In this document: one piece after another, positions 1 to 6,549 of the stretch
Layout of the letters: each line of letters begins with the position of its first letter
How positions within the stretch are numbered: the stretch's first letter is position 1
Source: an uncultured Clostridia bacterium
GTDB taxonomy: Bacteria; Bacillota; Clostridia; Oscillospirales; Acutalibacteraceae
NCBI GenBank assembly: GCA_947623765.1
Contig: CANQIG010000037.1
Span: 1-12,541, forward strand
Direction of reading: 5' to 3'
DNA: 12,541 nt
Notes under the pieces: model-generated
Told to the model about the DNA's origin: nothing
The model's input: only the letters and a program-made list of their open reading frames with translations
Databases searched by the model: none
Translations under genes and position numbers: made by a program

Positions 1-104
1 CGTGTTTCCACAACATACTGATGTATTATCGGCTCAAATCACTATATGCTGTGGTATGTCTCAGGAGATGATAAAATCTTAAAAATTGGGGAGAAACGCG
101 AAAG
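1..104. other. AT-rich 3' flank with weak promoter-like elements
   Basis: This end of the window is clearly more AT-rich than the rest and has no convincing gene. It contains a short dyad at 17-28 (ATAC-TGAT-GTAT). On the minus strand there is a possible -10 box TATCAT at 68-73, with a poor -35 (TTTCTC, 91-96) at 17-bp spacing. It could be the promoter region of the next minus-strand gene, which would lie outside the window. The -35 match is weak, so this is only a suggestion. Confidence 0.3.
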
Positions 105-126
105 CGGCGGGCAAAGACGCCCGCCG
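105..126 (-). terminator. Hairpin terminator after the giant permease
   Basis: A perfect 8-bp G+C stem (CGGCGGGC / GCCCGCCG) encloses a 6-nt loop, 45 bases past the permease stop codon. On the minus strand it is followed by CTTTCGCGTTTC, a broken T-tract. On the plus strand it is followed by TCGGTTTTT, so it could act in both directions. It is the most likely end of the ATPase-permease transcript. Confidence 0.55.
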
Positions 127-153
127 TCGGTTTTTGTGGAAAGTTTTTGCGGG

Positions 154-172
154 GAACCGCGCCGCGCGGTTC
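154..172. repeat. Inverted repeat over the permease stop codon
   Basis: GAACCGCGC-C-GCGCGGTTC is a 9-bp perfect palindrome; a real hairpin would have 7 bp and a 5-nt loop. It runs into the permease TGA (171-173). On the minus strand no T-tract follows (CCCCGCAAAAAC), so it is not a classic terminator. It may be a 3'-end stabilising stem acting with the hairpin at 105-126. Confidence 0.45.
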
Positions 173-3100
173 ACTCGTTCGATTTCAGGGACTCCGCCAT
201 GTCGATCTTCGCGATCTTGCGGCGGAGGATGCGGTCCGTGATGAGGGAGAACAGCAGCACCAAGACCACCGTGAGGAGATAGCTCACCGGCGCGATGGTG
301 TACTTGAAGCTCACGAGGTCGACGCGGATCTGGTCCATGACGAACGCGTGGAGCAGCACGCCGAGCGGCAGCCCGATGCAGATGCCCATCACAGTGAGGA
401 GCAGGCTCTCGCGGAACACGTACGCGCCGGTCTCGCTGCGGTGGAAGCCGAGGACCTTGATCGTCGCGATCTCGCGGACGCGCTCGGAGATGTTGATGTT
501 CCCGAGGTTGAAGAGCACCACGAACGCCAGCGCGCCGGCCGAGGCCAGCACCAGCCCGACGACGTAGTTGAGGCTCTGCATCATGTTGTCGATCATGCGG
601 CGGGTGTCCGTCGTGACGGAGACCGCCGCCACGTCGTCCCGCTGCGTCAGCGCCGCCGAGAGCGCGTATTCGTCCGCGCCTTCAGCCATCCGGATGAGCA
701 GCGTCTTCGGCTCATACGTCTCCCCGAACGCGGCGGCGTACGTCGCGCCGGTGAGGTAGGCGTAGTTCATGACGTAGTTCTCTGCGATGCCGGAGACGCG
801 GAACTCCGCTTTCTGCGTATCGGACAGCGAGAGCTCGACGGTGTCGCCGATGCCGACGCCCGTCATGCCTGCGAGCTTTTCCGTCAGCAGGATCTCGCCC
901 TCGCCGGGATACGGGACGGTCTCGCCGTTTCGGTGCAGATCGACGATCTGCGTGATCGCCGGGTCGTCGGACGCGACGATGTACACGGACTTCGTCATTC
1001 CCCCCGCGGTGAAGTCGCCCGCCGCCATCAGCGAGACGGCGTGCGCTTCGATCTGCGGCCCGTGCGATGCGTCCAGCGCGGAGAGGAAGTCCTCCGAGAT
1101 GGGGTCCGCCGTCGTGACGGAGAGGTCGTAGCGCTGGATGTCGTCGAACTGGAAGTTCGCGATGTTCGCGACGGAATCGTGCAGGCCGAAGCCCGTCAGC
1201 ACGAGCGCGGTGCAGCCCGCGATCCCGAGGATCATCATGGCCATGCGCTTCTTGAAGCGGAAAATGTTCCGAAGGGTGACTTTGTGCAGGAATTTCAGCC
1301 GCTTCCAGACGGGCGTCACGTGCTCGAGCAGGATGCGCTTGCCCGGCTGCGGCATCTTCGGGCGGATGAGGTCGGCGGGGGTGCTCTTCATCTCGTGGCG
1401 GCAGGCGAGGTACGCCGTGCCCGCCGAACAGAGCAGGGACACCGCGAGCGAAACGAGGAACAGCGGCAGATCCCAGACGTTGAAGAACCCGGGGATCGAA
1501 TAGAGCATCCCGTAGGCGATCCAGATGACCGTCGGGAAGACGTACCCGCCGAAGAAGTAGCCCGCGACGCAGCCCGCTGTCGCCGCGCTGCCCGCGTAGA
1601 TCAGATATTTCATGAGGACCGCGCCGCGGCTGTAGCCCAGCGCGCGCATCGTGCCGATCTGCGAGCGGTCGTCGTCCACCATACGGGTCATGGTCGTGGA
1701 GCAGACGAGCGCCGCGATCAGGAAGAAGAAGATCGGGAAGACCGCCGAGACGTTCTCGACGATCTGGGAGTCGCCCTCAAACGACATATAGCCGGTGTTC
1801 GTGCCGCGGTCCAGGACGAACAGCTCCGGATCCTCGAGGTCGTCCAGCTCCTGCTTCGCGTCCGCGATCTCCTGCTCGGCGTCCGCGATCTCGCGGTCGA
1901 AATCATCCACGGCGTCGGCGTACTCGCGTTCGCCGTCCTCATACTCCTTTTTGCCGTCGAGGAGCTTTTCCTCGTTCTCGGCGATCTCTTTTTCGCCGTC
2001 GCGGTAACTCTGGATGCCGTCGGCGAAGGTCTCGAGCGACGCGCGCGCGTCCTCGAGGTTCGCGGTCTGTTCCGCGCGCTGGTTCTCGAGCTCCTCCTCG
2101 CCCGCGCGGTACTGCGACCAGCCGTCGTCGAGCTCGGCTCGCGCGCTCTGAAGCTCCTTTTCGCCGTCGAGCAGCGTCTGTTCGCTCTCCTCGAGGGTCC
2201 TTTGGCCCTCGGCGAGCGCGGCTTCCCCGGCGATGAGCTGCGCCTCGTTCTCCTCGAGCGTCTTTCTGCCCTCGGCGAGCGCGGTCTCTCCGGCGGCGAG
2301 CTGCGCCTCGTTCTCCCCGAGGGTCTTTCTGCCCTCTGCGAGCGCGGCCTCCCCGGCGGCGATCTGCGCCTCGTTCTCCTCGATCGTTGCGCGGCTCGCT
2401 TCCAGCACGGCGGCGTTCGACGCAAGCTCCGCCTTGCCCGCTTCGAGCGCGGCGCGCCCTTCGGCGAGCGCCTGTCCCTGCGCTTCGATCTCCGCCTTTC
2501 CGCTCTCCAGCGCGGCGAGCTGGCCCTGCAGCGTTTGGAGCTGCGCGGCGAGATCCGCGTACTGCCCGGCATGGTCGGGATCGTCCTTCAAGGGCTCGAG
2601 CGCGGCGAGATCCGCAGAGACGTTCGCGATCCCGGTCTCGAGCTGCGCCTTTGTCGCCGGATACGTCGCGTTGAACGCGGCGAGGGCAGAATCATACGCC
2701 GCTTCCCCGGCGGCGAGCTCCGCCTCTTTTTTCCCGAGCGCGGCGAGGGCCGCGTCGTATTGGCTCTTGCCCGTCTCGTAGGCCGCTTTGCCGTCTTCGA
2801 GCGCGGCGCGCGCGTCGTCGAGCTGCTGCGCCTGCGATTCGAGCTCGGCTTTGCCGTTTTCGAGCGCGGCGCGCGCGTCCGTGAGCTGCTGCGCCTGCGA
2901 TGCGAGCTCGGCTTTTCCGGCCTCGAGCGCGGCGCGCGCATCCGCGAGCTGCTGCGCCTGCGATGCGAGTTCCGCTTTTCCGTCTTCGAGCTGCTTTCGT
3001 CCGTCTTCCAGCTCCTTCTGACCGTTATAGTATTCGCCTTCGCCGTTTTGCAGCTGCTGCAAGCTATCCTGCAGCGTCTGCTCGGCCTCGGCGAGCGCGT

Positions 3101-4136
3101 CCTCGAGCTCCCGCTGGCCGCCGTAATACTGCGCCCAGCCCGCGTCCAGCGCGTCCTCCCACGAGGAGGCGCCGCTTTCGATCTGCTCGGCACCGTCGTC
3201 GAGCTCCTTTTTCGCGTCCGCAAGCTCGCGCCTGCCGTCCGCGAGCTGCGTCTCGCCGTCCTCGATCTCGGCCTTCGCGTCGTCGAGCTCCTTGCGCGCG
3301 TCCGCGAGCTCCGCCTCGGCGTCGGCCCGCTTCTCACGAAGCTCTTTTTCGCCGTCCGCGATCTCCTCCCGCGCGTCCTCGACGAGCCCGTCGAACCGCG
3401 TCTGCACGGTCTCTGTGACCTCGGCTTCTGTCGCGTCGGAGAACGTCTCGATGAACGCGTCGTATTCGTCGCTATACAGTTCAAACGCGCCCTGCGCCTT
3501 GACGTAGAGCACGGTATAGTATTCCGAATTAAAGCCCTCCGGCGGGATGAGCAGGAAGCCGTCGAGGCTGCCGTCGCCGAGCGACGACGTGCCGCGCTCC
3601 ACGCTCATGAAGAGCGGCGTGCGCGCGAGGCCCGTGACGGTGTAGCTGTCGTAGGCGAAGGGGCTTTCCTCCGCGCTGCCCCAGTCGTCCACGGTGACGG
3701 TCTGACCGATCATCTCCTCGGTGAAGCGCTCCGCGTCGAGAAGGCATTCGTTCCCCTTTTGCGGCATGGTCCCGCTCTCGAGCACGGGGACGTTCAGCTT
3801 GCTGCTGATGGCGTTGCCGGAGAGCACGCGCTCCTCGTCGTGCGCGTCGATCCAGACGAGATCCGCGTTGTACGATCCCTCGGCGTCGAGCACGCCCGCG
3901 ACCTTTTTCGCGGAGACGACGTCCTCGTCGTCGAAGCCGACCGTGGAGAGCAGGCGCAGGTCGAAGAGTTTGGAATCGTCGATGTACTGCTGCGCCGTGC
4001 GGATCATCGTCGGACGGGTCAGCCTGAGGCCGGTCAGGAACGCGACGCCGAGCATGATGATGCAGAAGATCGCGAGGAAGCGGCCGAGACTCCCGGTGAT
4101 GCTCCGCCGTATGTTTTTCCAGAGTCCTTTTGTCAT
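171..4136 (-). CDS. Giant FtsX/MacB-type ABC permease with ~520-residue coiled coil
   Basis: Membrane subunit of an ABC transporter or mechanotransmitter, 1321 aa, far longer than usual FtsX-like permeases (roughly 400-850 aa). Visible order: TM1 (~17-38); extracytoplasmic domain (~40-245); heptad-rich coil (~250-768) with recurring LxxGxxxL and DGxxEL patterns; three TMs (~795-912); linker; TM (~963-984); second extracytoplasmic domain (~985-1185); three TMs (~1190-1303). Two FtsX-like halves each carry a short cytoplasmic motif, IGTMRALGYSR (827-837) and IATIKVLGFHR (1223-1233), the usual ATPase-coupling region. The coil has two sets of 21-residue repeats (386-448 and 587-649) and a helix-breaking stretch EPLKDDPDHAGQY (514-526) at its centre. 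The gene starts 4 nt after the ATPase stop, with a modest GGTGAGGG site inside the ATPase 3' end, so translation is probably coupled. Family assignment is firm; substrate, or whether it moves one at all, is unknown. Confidence 0.93.
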   Translation of the reverse strand: MTKGLWKNIRRSITGSLGRFLAIFCIIMLGVAFLTGLRLTRPTMIRTAQQYIDDSKLFDLRLLSTVGFDDEDVVSAKKVAGVLDAEGSYNADLVWIDAHDEERVLSGNAISSKLNVPVLESGTMPQKGNECLLDAERFTEEMIGQTVTVDDWGSAEESPFAYDSYTVTGLARTPLFMSVERGTSSLGDGSLDGFLLIPPEGFNSEYYTVLYVKAQGAFELYSDEYDAFIETFSDATEAEVTETVQTRFDGLVEDAREEIADGEKELREKRADAEAELADARKELDDAKAEIEDGETQLADGRRELADAKKELDDGAEQIESGASSWEDALDAGWAQYYGGQRELEDALAEAEQTLQDSLQQLQNGEGEYYNGQKELEDGRKQLEDGKAELASQAQQLADARAALEAGKAELASQAQQLTDARAALENGKAELESQAQQLDDARAALEDGKAAYETGKSQYDAALAALGKKEAELAAGEAAYDSALAAFNATYPATKAQLETGIANVSADLAALEPLKDDPDHAGQYADLAAQLQTLQGQLAALESGKAEIEAQGQALAEGRAALEAGKAELASNAAVLEASRATIEENEAQIAAGEAALAEGRKTLGENEAQLAAGETALAEGRKTLEENEAQLIAGEAALAEGQRTLEESEQTLLDGEKELQSARAELDDGWSQYRAGEEELENQRAEQTANLEDARASLETFADGIQSYRDGEKEIAENEEKLLDGKKEYEDGEREYADAVDDFDREIADAEQEIADAKQELDDLEDPELFVLDRGTNTGYMSFEGDSQIVENVSAVFPIFFFLIAALVCSTTMTRMVDDDRSQIGTMRALGYSRGAVLMKYLIYAGSAATAGCVAGYFFGGYVFPTVIWIAYGMLYSIPGFFNVWDLPLFLVSLAVSLLCSAGTAYLACRHEMKSTPADLIRPKMPQPGKRILLEHVTPVWKRLKFLHKVTLRNIFRFKKRMAMMILGIAGCTALVLTGFGLHDSVANIANFQFDDIQRYDLSVTTADPISEDFLSALDASHGPQIEAHAVSLMAAGDFTAGGMTKSVYIVASDDPAITQIVDLHRNGETVPYPGEGEILLTEKLAGMTGVGIGDTVELSLSDTQKAEFRVSGIAENYVMNYAYLTGATYAAAFGETYEPKTLLIRMAEGADEYALSAALTQRDDVAAVSVTTDTRRMIDNMMQSLNYVVGLVLASAGALAFVVLFNLGNINISERVREIATIKVLGFHRSETGAYVFRESLLLTVMGICIGLPLGVLLHAFVMDQIRVDLVSFKYTIAPVSYLLTVVLVLLFSLITDRILRRKIAKIDMAESLKSNE
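2190..2378 (-). repeat. Three 63-bp in-frame tandem repeats (coil, second arm)
   Basis: Three units (2316-2378, 2253-2315, 2190-2252) encode residues 587-649 of the giant permease. Each is 21 residues beginning ENEAQ and containing AGEAALAEGRKTLE with small changes (ALAEGQRTLE in the last). Twenty-one residues equal exactly three heptads, so gain or loss of a unit keeps the coil register. A diverged fourth unit starts at ESEQT (residue 650). Confidence 0.85.
2793..2981 (-). repeat. Three 63-bp in-frame tandem repeats (coil, first arm)
   Basis: Three units (2919-2981, 2856-2918, 2793-2855) encode residues 386-448 of the giant permease, each GKAELxSQAQQLxDARAALEx. Adjacent units are about 90% identical in DNA by eye (6 to 7 differences in 63). 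A weaker continuation begins at GKAAY (residue 449). The motif differs from the second array, so the two arose by separate expansions, but the period of three heptads is the same. Confidence 0.85.
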
Positions 4137-4140
4137 ACCC

Positions 4141-4842
4141 TCACCACTCGATCTGCTCCACCGGCACGACGTGTTCGTTCATCCGGACCGAATGGATCGC
4201 GCCGTTCTTCACGCGGACGATGCGGTCCGCCATGCCGGAGATCGCCGCGTTGTGCGTGATGATGATGACGGTCATGCCGTCGCGGCGGCAGGTGTCCTGC
4301 AGGAGCTTTAAGATCGCCTTGCCGGTCTCGTAGTCCAGCGCGCCGGTCGGCTCGTCGCAAAGGAGCAGCTTCGGGCGCTTCGCGAGCGCGCGTGCGATGG
4401 AGACGCGCTGCTGCTCGCCGCCGGAGAGCTGCGCCGGGAAGTTGTTCATCCGGTGGGCGAGCCCCACTGCTGCGAGGATCTCCTCCGCAGGGATGGGGTT
4501 CGGGCAGAGCTGCGCCGCGATCTCCACGTTCTCGAGCGCCGTGAGGTTCGGGATCAGATTGTAAAACTGGAAGACGAAGCCGATCTCGAGCCGACGGTAG
4601 TTTTCCAGACGGGCGCGCGAGAACCCGCTGATGTCCGTCCCGGCGAGGAGCACCTTCCCGGAGGTGAGCGTGTCCATCCCGCCGAGGATGTTGAGGAGCG
4701 TCGTCTTGCCCGCGCCGGACTCCCCCACGATGACGCAGAACTCCCCCTCCTCCACGGAAAAGCTCGCCCCGGAGAGCGCGCGGACCTCCACGTCTCCGGT
4801 CTTATAGATCTTCGTCACATTCTGGAACTCAACAAAACTCAT
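4141..4842 (-). CDS. LolD/MacB-type ABC transporter ATP-binding protein
   Basis: Cytoplasmic ATPase, 233 aa, that would energise the adjacent giant permease. All nucleotide-binding motifs are intact: Walker A GESGAGKT (40-47), Q-loop Gln92 in VFQFYNLIPNLT, signature LSGGEQQR (139-146), Walker B LLLCDEP (159-165) followed by TGALD, and switch His197 in ITHN. The FQFYNLIP and LSGGEQQR pattern is typical of the LolD/MacB/FtsE branch, which pairs with FtsX-like permeases. The ATG at 4842 is chosen because AAGGGGGA lies 6-7 nt upstream and the protein then begins with the usual MSFVEFQNVTKIY. A longer reading frame reaches 4944 but would start upstream of the predicted -10 box. It is the first gene of a two-gene operon, and its stop is 4 nt before the permease start. 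Confidence 0.95.
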   Translation of the reverse strand: MSFVEFQNVTKIYKTGDVEVRALSGASFSVEEGEFCVIVGESGAGKTTLLNILGGMDTLTSGKVLLAGTDISGFSRARLENYRRLEIGFVFQFYNLIPNLTALENVEIAAQLCPNPIPAEEILAAVGLAHRMNNFPAQLSGGEQQRVSIARALAKRPKLLLCDEPTGALDYETGKAILKLLQDTCRRDGMTVIIITHNAAISGMADRIVRVKNGAIHSVRMNEHVVPVEQIEW

Positions 4843-4934
4843 CTGTTTCCCCCTTCCCGCCGCTCCGAAAGACCGGCGGGCAAACGAACATTTCCGGCGC
4901 TGACCCGCGCGCCGCGATCTTTTTTCCGCAATCC

Positions 4935-4943
4935 AGTATAGCA
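4935..4943 (-). promoter_or_regulatory. Extended -10 promoter of the ATPase-permease operon
   Basis: The minus strand reads TGCTATACT: TATACT (4935-4940) matches TATAAT at five of six bases and is preceded by an extended -10 TG at 4942-4943. No good -35 box is present at 16-18 bp (AGGAAA at 17). Transcription would start near 4928, giving a leader of about 85 nt. It lies between the terminator at 5009-5031 and the ATPase start, as expected for an independent operon. Confidence 0.55.
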
Positions 4944-5008
4944 AAACGGCGCGGATTTTTCCTAAACAGACTGTGAATTTGCCTTGGGAAATTTATGACA
5001 GCGCAAAA

Positions 5009-5031
5009 GGGAGCGGGAAGATCCCGCTCCC
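5009..5031 (-). terminator. Intrinsic terminator of the Gld-like operon
   Basis: A perfect 10-bp stem (GGGAGCGGGA / TCCCGCTCCC) with a 3-nt loop is followed on the minus strand by TTTTGCGC and preceded by the A-rich GAAGAAACA. It sits 17 nt past the stop of the DUF4340 gene. It is the clearest terminator in the window and separates the two ABC operons. Confidence 0.85.
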
Positions 5032-5047
5032 TGTTTCTTCTGACGGA

Positions 5048-6532
5048 TCAGTCGTCCGGCTCGTAGAGCTCGCCGGAGGCGACGATCGGTTTGCCCTCGA
5101 GGATGCGGTCCACCTCGCTGCGGCGGACCACGCCGCTCGGCTGCCCGTTGAACAGCGCGACGCAGCGGCGCTCCTCGGAATCGGACGCGTAGTAGACGAT
5201 CTCGATGGGCTCGAGGTCCGTGTCCTCATAGAACTCGAACTTCATGCGCAGCAACTCCTCGCCGTCCGGCTCGCGGACGTCCTCGTGCAGGACGTAGACC
5301 GCGATCAGGTCGCGGTAGAAGGGCTGGAAGCTCTCGCCGTAGCTGATCTCCTTGCCGTTGAGGGTCGTAAAGTAGTTGTACACGGTGGAGTTCTCCGTCG
5401 TGCGGTCCTCGTCCACCTCGCGGGACATCTCGTAGACCTCGGTCGAACCGTCCGCGGTGATGGTGAAGCGCCGCAGGTTCATGATCGGGGGCAGCGCGAC
5501 GAAGCCGTCGCGCAGGGTGAAGACGTCCGCGTCGTACCACAGCTCGACCGCCGAGGCGTCGAGCGTATAGATGACGCCGCTGCCGTCGATCTCCACATAG
5601 TACCCGTCGTCGCACTTGCTGCCCGCGCGGATCACATGACCTTCGCCGTTGATCGAATAGTCCACGACGGCGGCGGATTCATCCAGCCCGAACGCGGCGT
5701 AGTCCTCCGCCGTGGCGTGGACCGCGACGACGTTCTGCGCGCTGATGTGCTGGAGCGCTTCGACCGCGCTGTCGATGTAGGTCGTGCTCGCGCCGCCGTA
5801 GATCGGCTCGGTCATGAGGTAAACGAGGATGTTGACCTCGTCGTATTCGAGGTGGATCTCCTCTGGGAAGTTCGTTCCTGAGAGGTAGAAGTGGTCGAGG
5901 ATCGAGATCCCGCTCGTGCCGTACTGGTCGTCCTCCTCCGTTTGGGGGTCCGGGATGTCGATGAGCGCGTCCGTCTCGATGAAGGTGTACTTCGATTCGC
6001 TCAGCTTCGAGGACTGCGCGACGATGTAGACGCTGCCGTTAAAGAGCACGTAGCGGCCGCTGCTCTCCGCAGCGGGCGAACCGATGATGAGCGTTTTGTC
6101 GCCGTCGTTCAGGTGCAGGTCGACGCGGTACTCGCCCTCTCCCGCAAGGCCGTATTCGGAGAGGTCCTGCACCTCGCCGATCTCGCGGATCGCGGAGCAG
6201 GAATAGAACCGCTGCGCCATGGAGAGCACGTCGCTCTTCCGGACGTCGAGGTCCTCCCAGCCCGCCACGGTAAACGTGTCGTTCGCTTCGGAATCCGCGC
6301 TCTGCTTTGTCGGGACGAGGGTGTAGCTGTCCCCGCTCTCGCCCTCGCTGACGTCGATGGACTTCACGTCCTCGATGCCGTAATCGAGGAGCTTTTCGAG
6401 CTGGACCTCGGAGGGTGCGGCGCTCTCCTCCTCCGCCTCATGCGGCGCGGTCAGGACCAGCGCCACGGCCACGCCGACGAGGATCACCAGCGCGGCGAGC
6501 GCGATCAGGATATACTTTCGGGTCGTTTTCAT
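5048..6532 (-). CDS. DUF4340 domain protein, membrane-anchored, ABC-linked
   Basis: A 494-aa protein with one N-terminal hydrophobic segment (~8-29) after the basic start MKTTRKY, so it should be anchored in the membrane with the rest outside the cytoplasm. There is no lipobox cysteine. It contains two similar modules: EYGL at 126-129, then LIIGSP (148-153) and GRYVLFNGSVYIV (159-171); and FGLDE at 281-285, then IRAGSK (301-306) and GYYVEIDGSGVIYTL (310-324). The x-YGL and G-YY/V-x-G-x-VY pattern is characteristic of DUF4340, a family commonly encoded next to GldG-like ABC components. It is the last gene of the cassette, 17 nt after the GldG-like gene with a GGGGGGAAG ribosome site, and directly precedes a strong terminator. 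Biochemical function is unknown; a ligand-binding or scaffold role in the ABC complex is inference only. Confidence 0.85.
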   Translation of the reverse strand: MKTTRKYILIALAALVILVGVAVALVLTAPHEAEEESAAPSEVQLEKLLDYGIEDVKSIDVSEGESGDSYTLVPTKQSADSEANDTFTVAGWEDLDVRKSDVLSMAQRFYSCSAIREIGEVQDLSEYGLAGEGEYRVDLHLNDGDKTLIIGSPAAESSGRYVLFNGSVYIVAQSSKLSESKYTFIETDALIDIPDPQTEEDDQYGTSGISILDHFYLSGTNFPEEIHLEYDEVNILVYLMTEPIYGGASTTYIDSAVEALQHISAQNVVAVHATAEDYAAFGLDESAAVVDYSINGEGHVIRAGSKCDDGYYVEIDGSGVIYTLDASAVELWYDADVFTLRDGFVALPPIMNLRRFTITADGSTEVYEMSREVDEDRTTENSTVYNYFTTLNGKEISYGESFQPFYRDLIAVYVLHEDVREPDGEELLRMKFEFYEDTDLEPIEIVYYASDSEERRCVALFNGQPSGVVRRSEVDRILEGKPIVASGELYEPDD

Positions 6533-6549
6533 GCAGCTTCCCCCCGCTT

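Noticed and set aside
1718..3484. Arg/Ser-rich minus-strand frames within the coil-coding region
   Set aside because: They are alternate frames of the repetitive coil codons. Their repetitive Arg/Ser products only mirror the 63-bp repeats.
147..4259. A 1370-codon open frame on the plus strand, opposite the giant permease
   Set aside because: It is a shadow: the permease uses G+C-rich codons and repetitive coil codons that lack stop complements. The product is low-complexity (Arg, Glu, Leu, Val rich), has no recognisable family, and overlaps two clear minus-strand genes.
4843..4944. A 34-residue N-terminal extension of the LolD-like ATPase
   Set aside because: The longer start lies upstream of the predicted -10 box, lacks a good ribosome site, and adds a basic segment not typical of the family. 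The internal ATG has a strong ribosome site.
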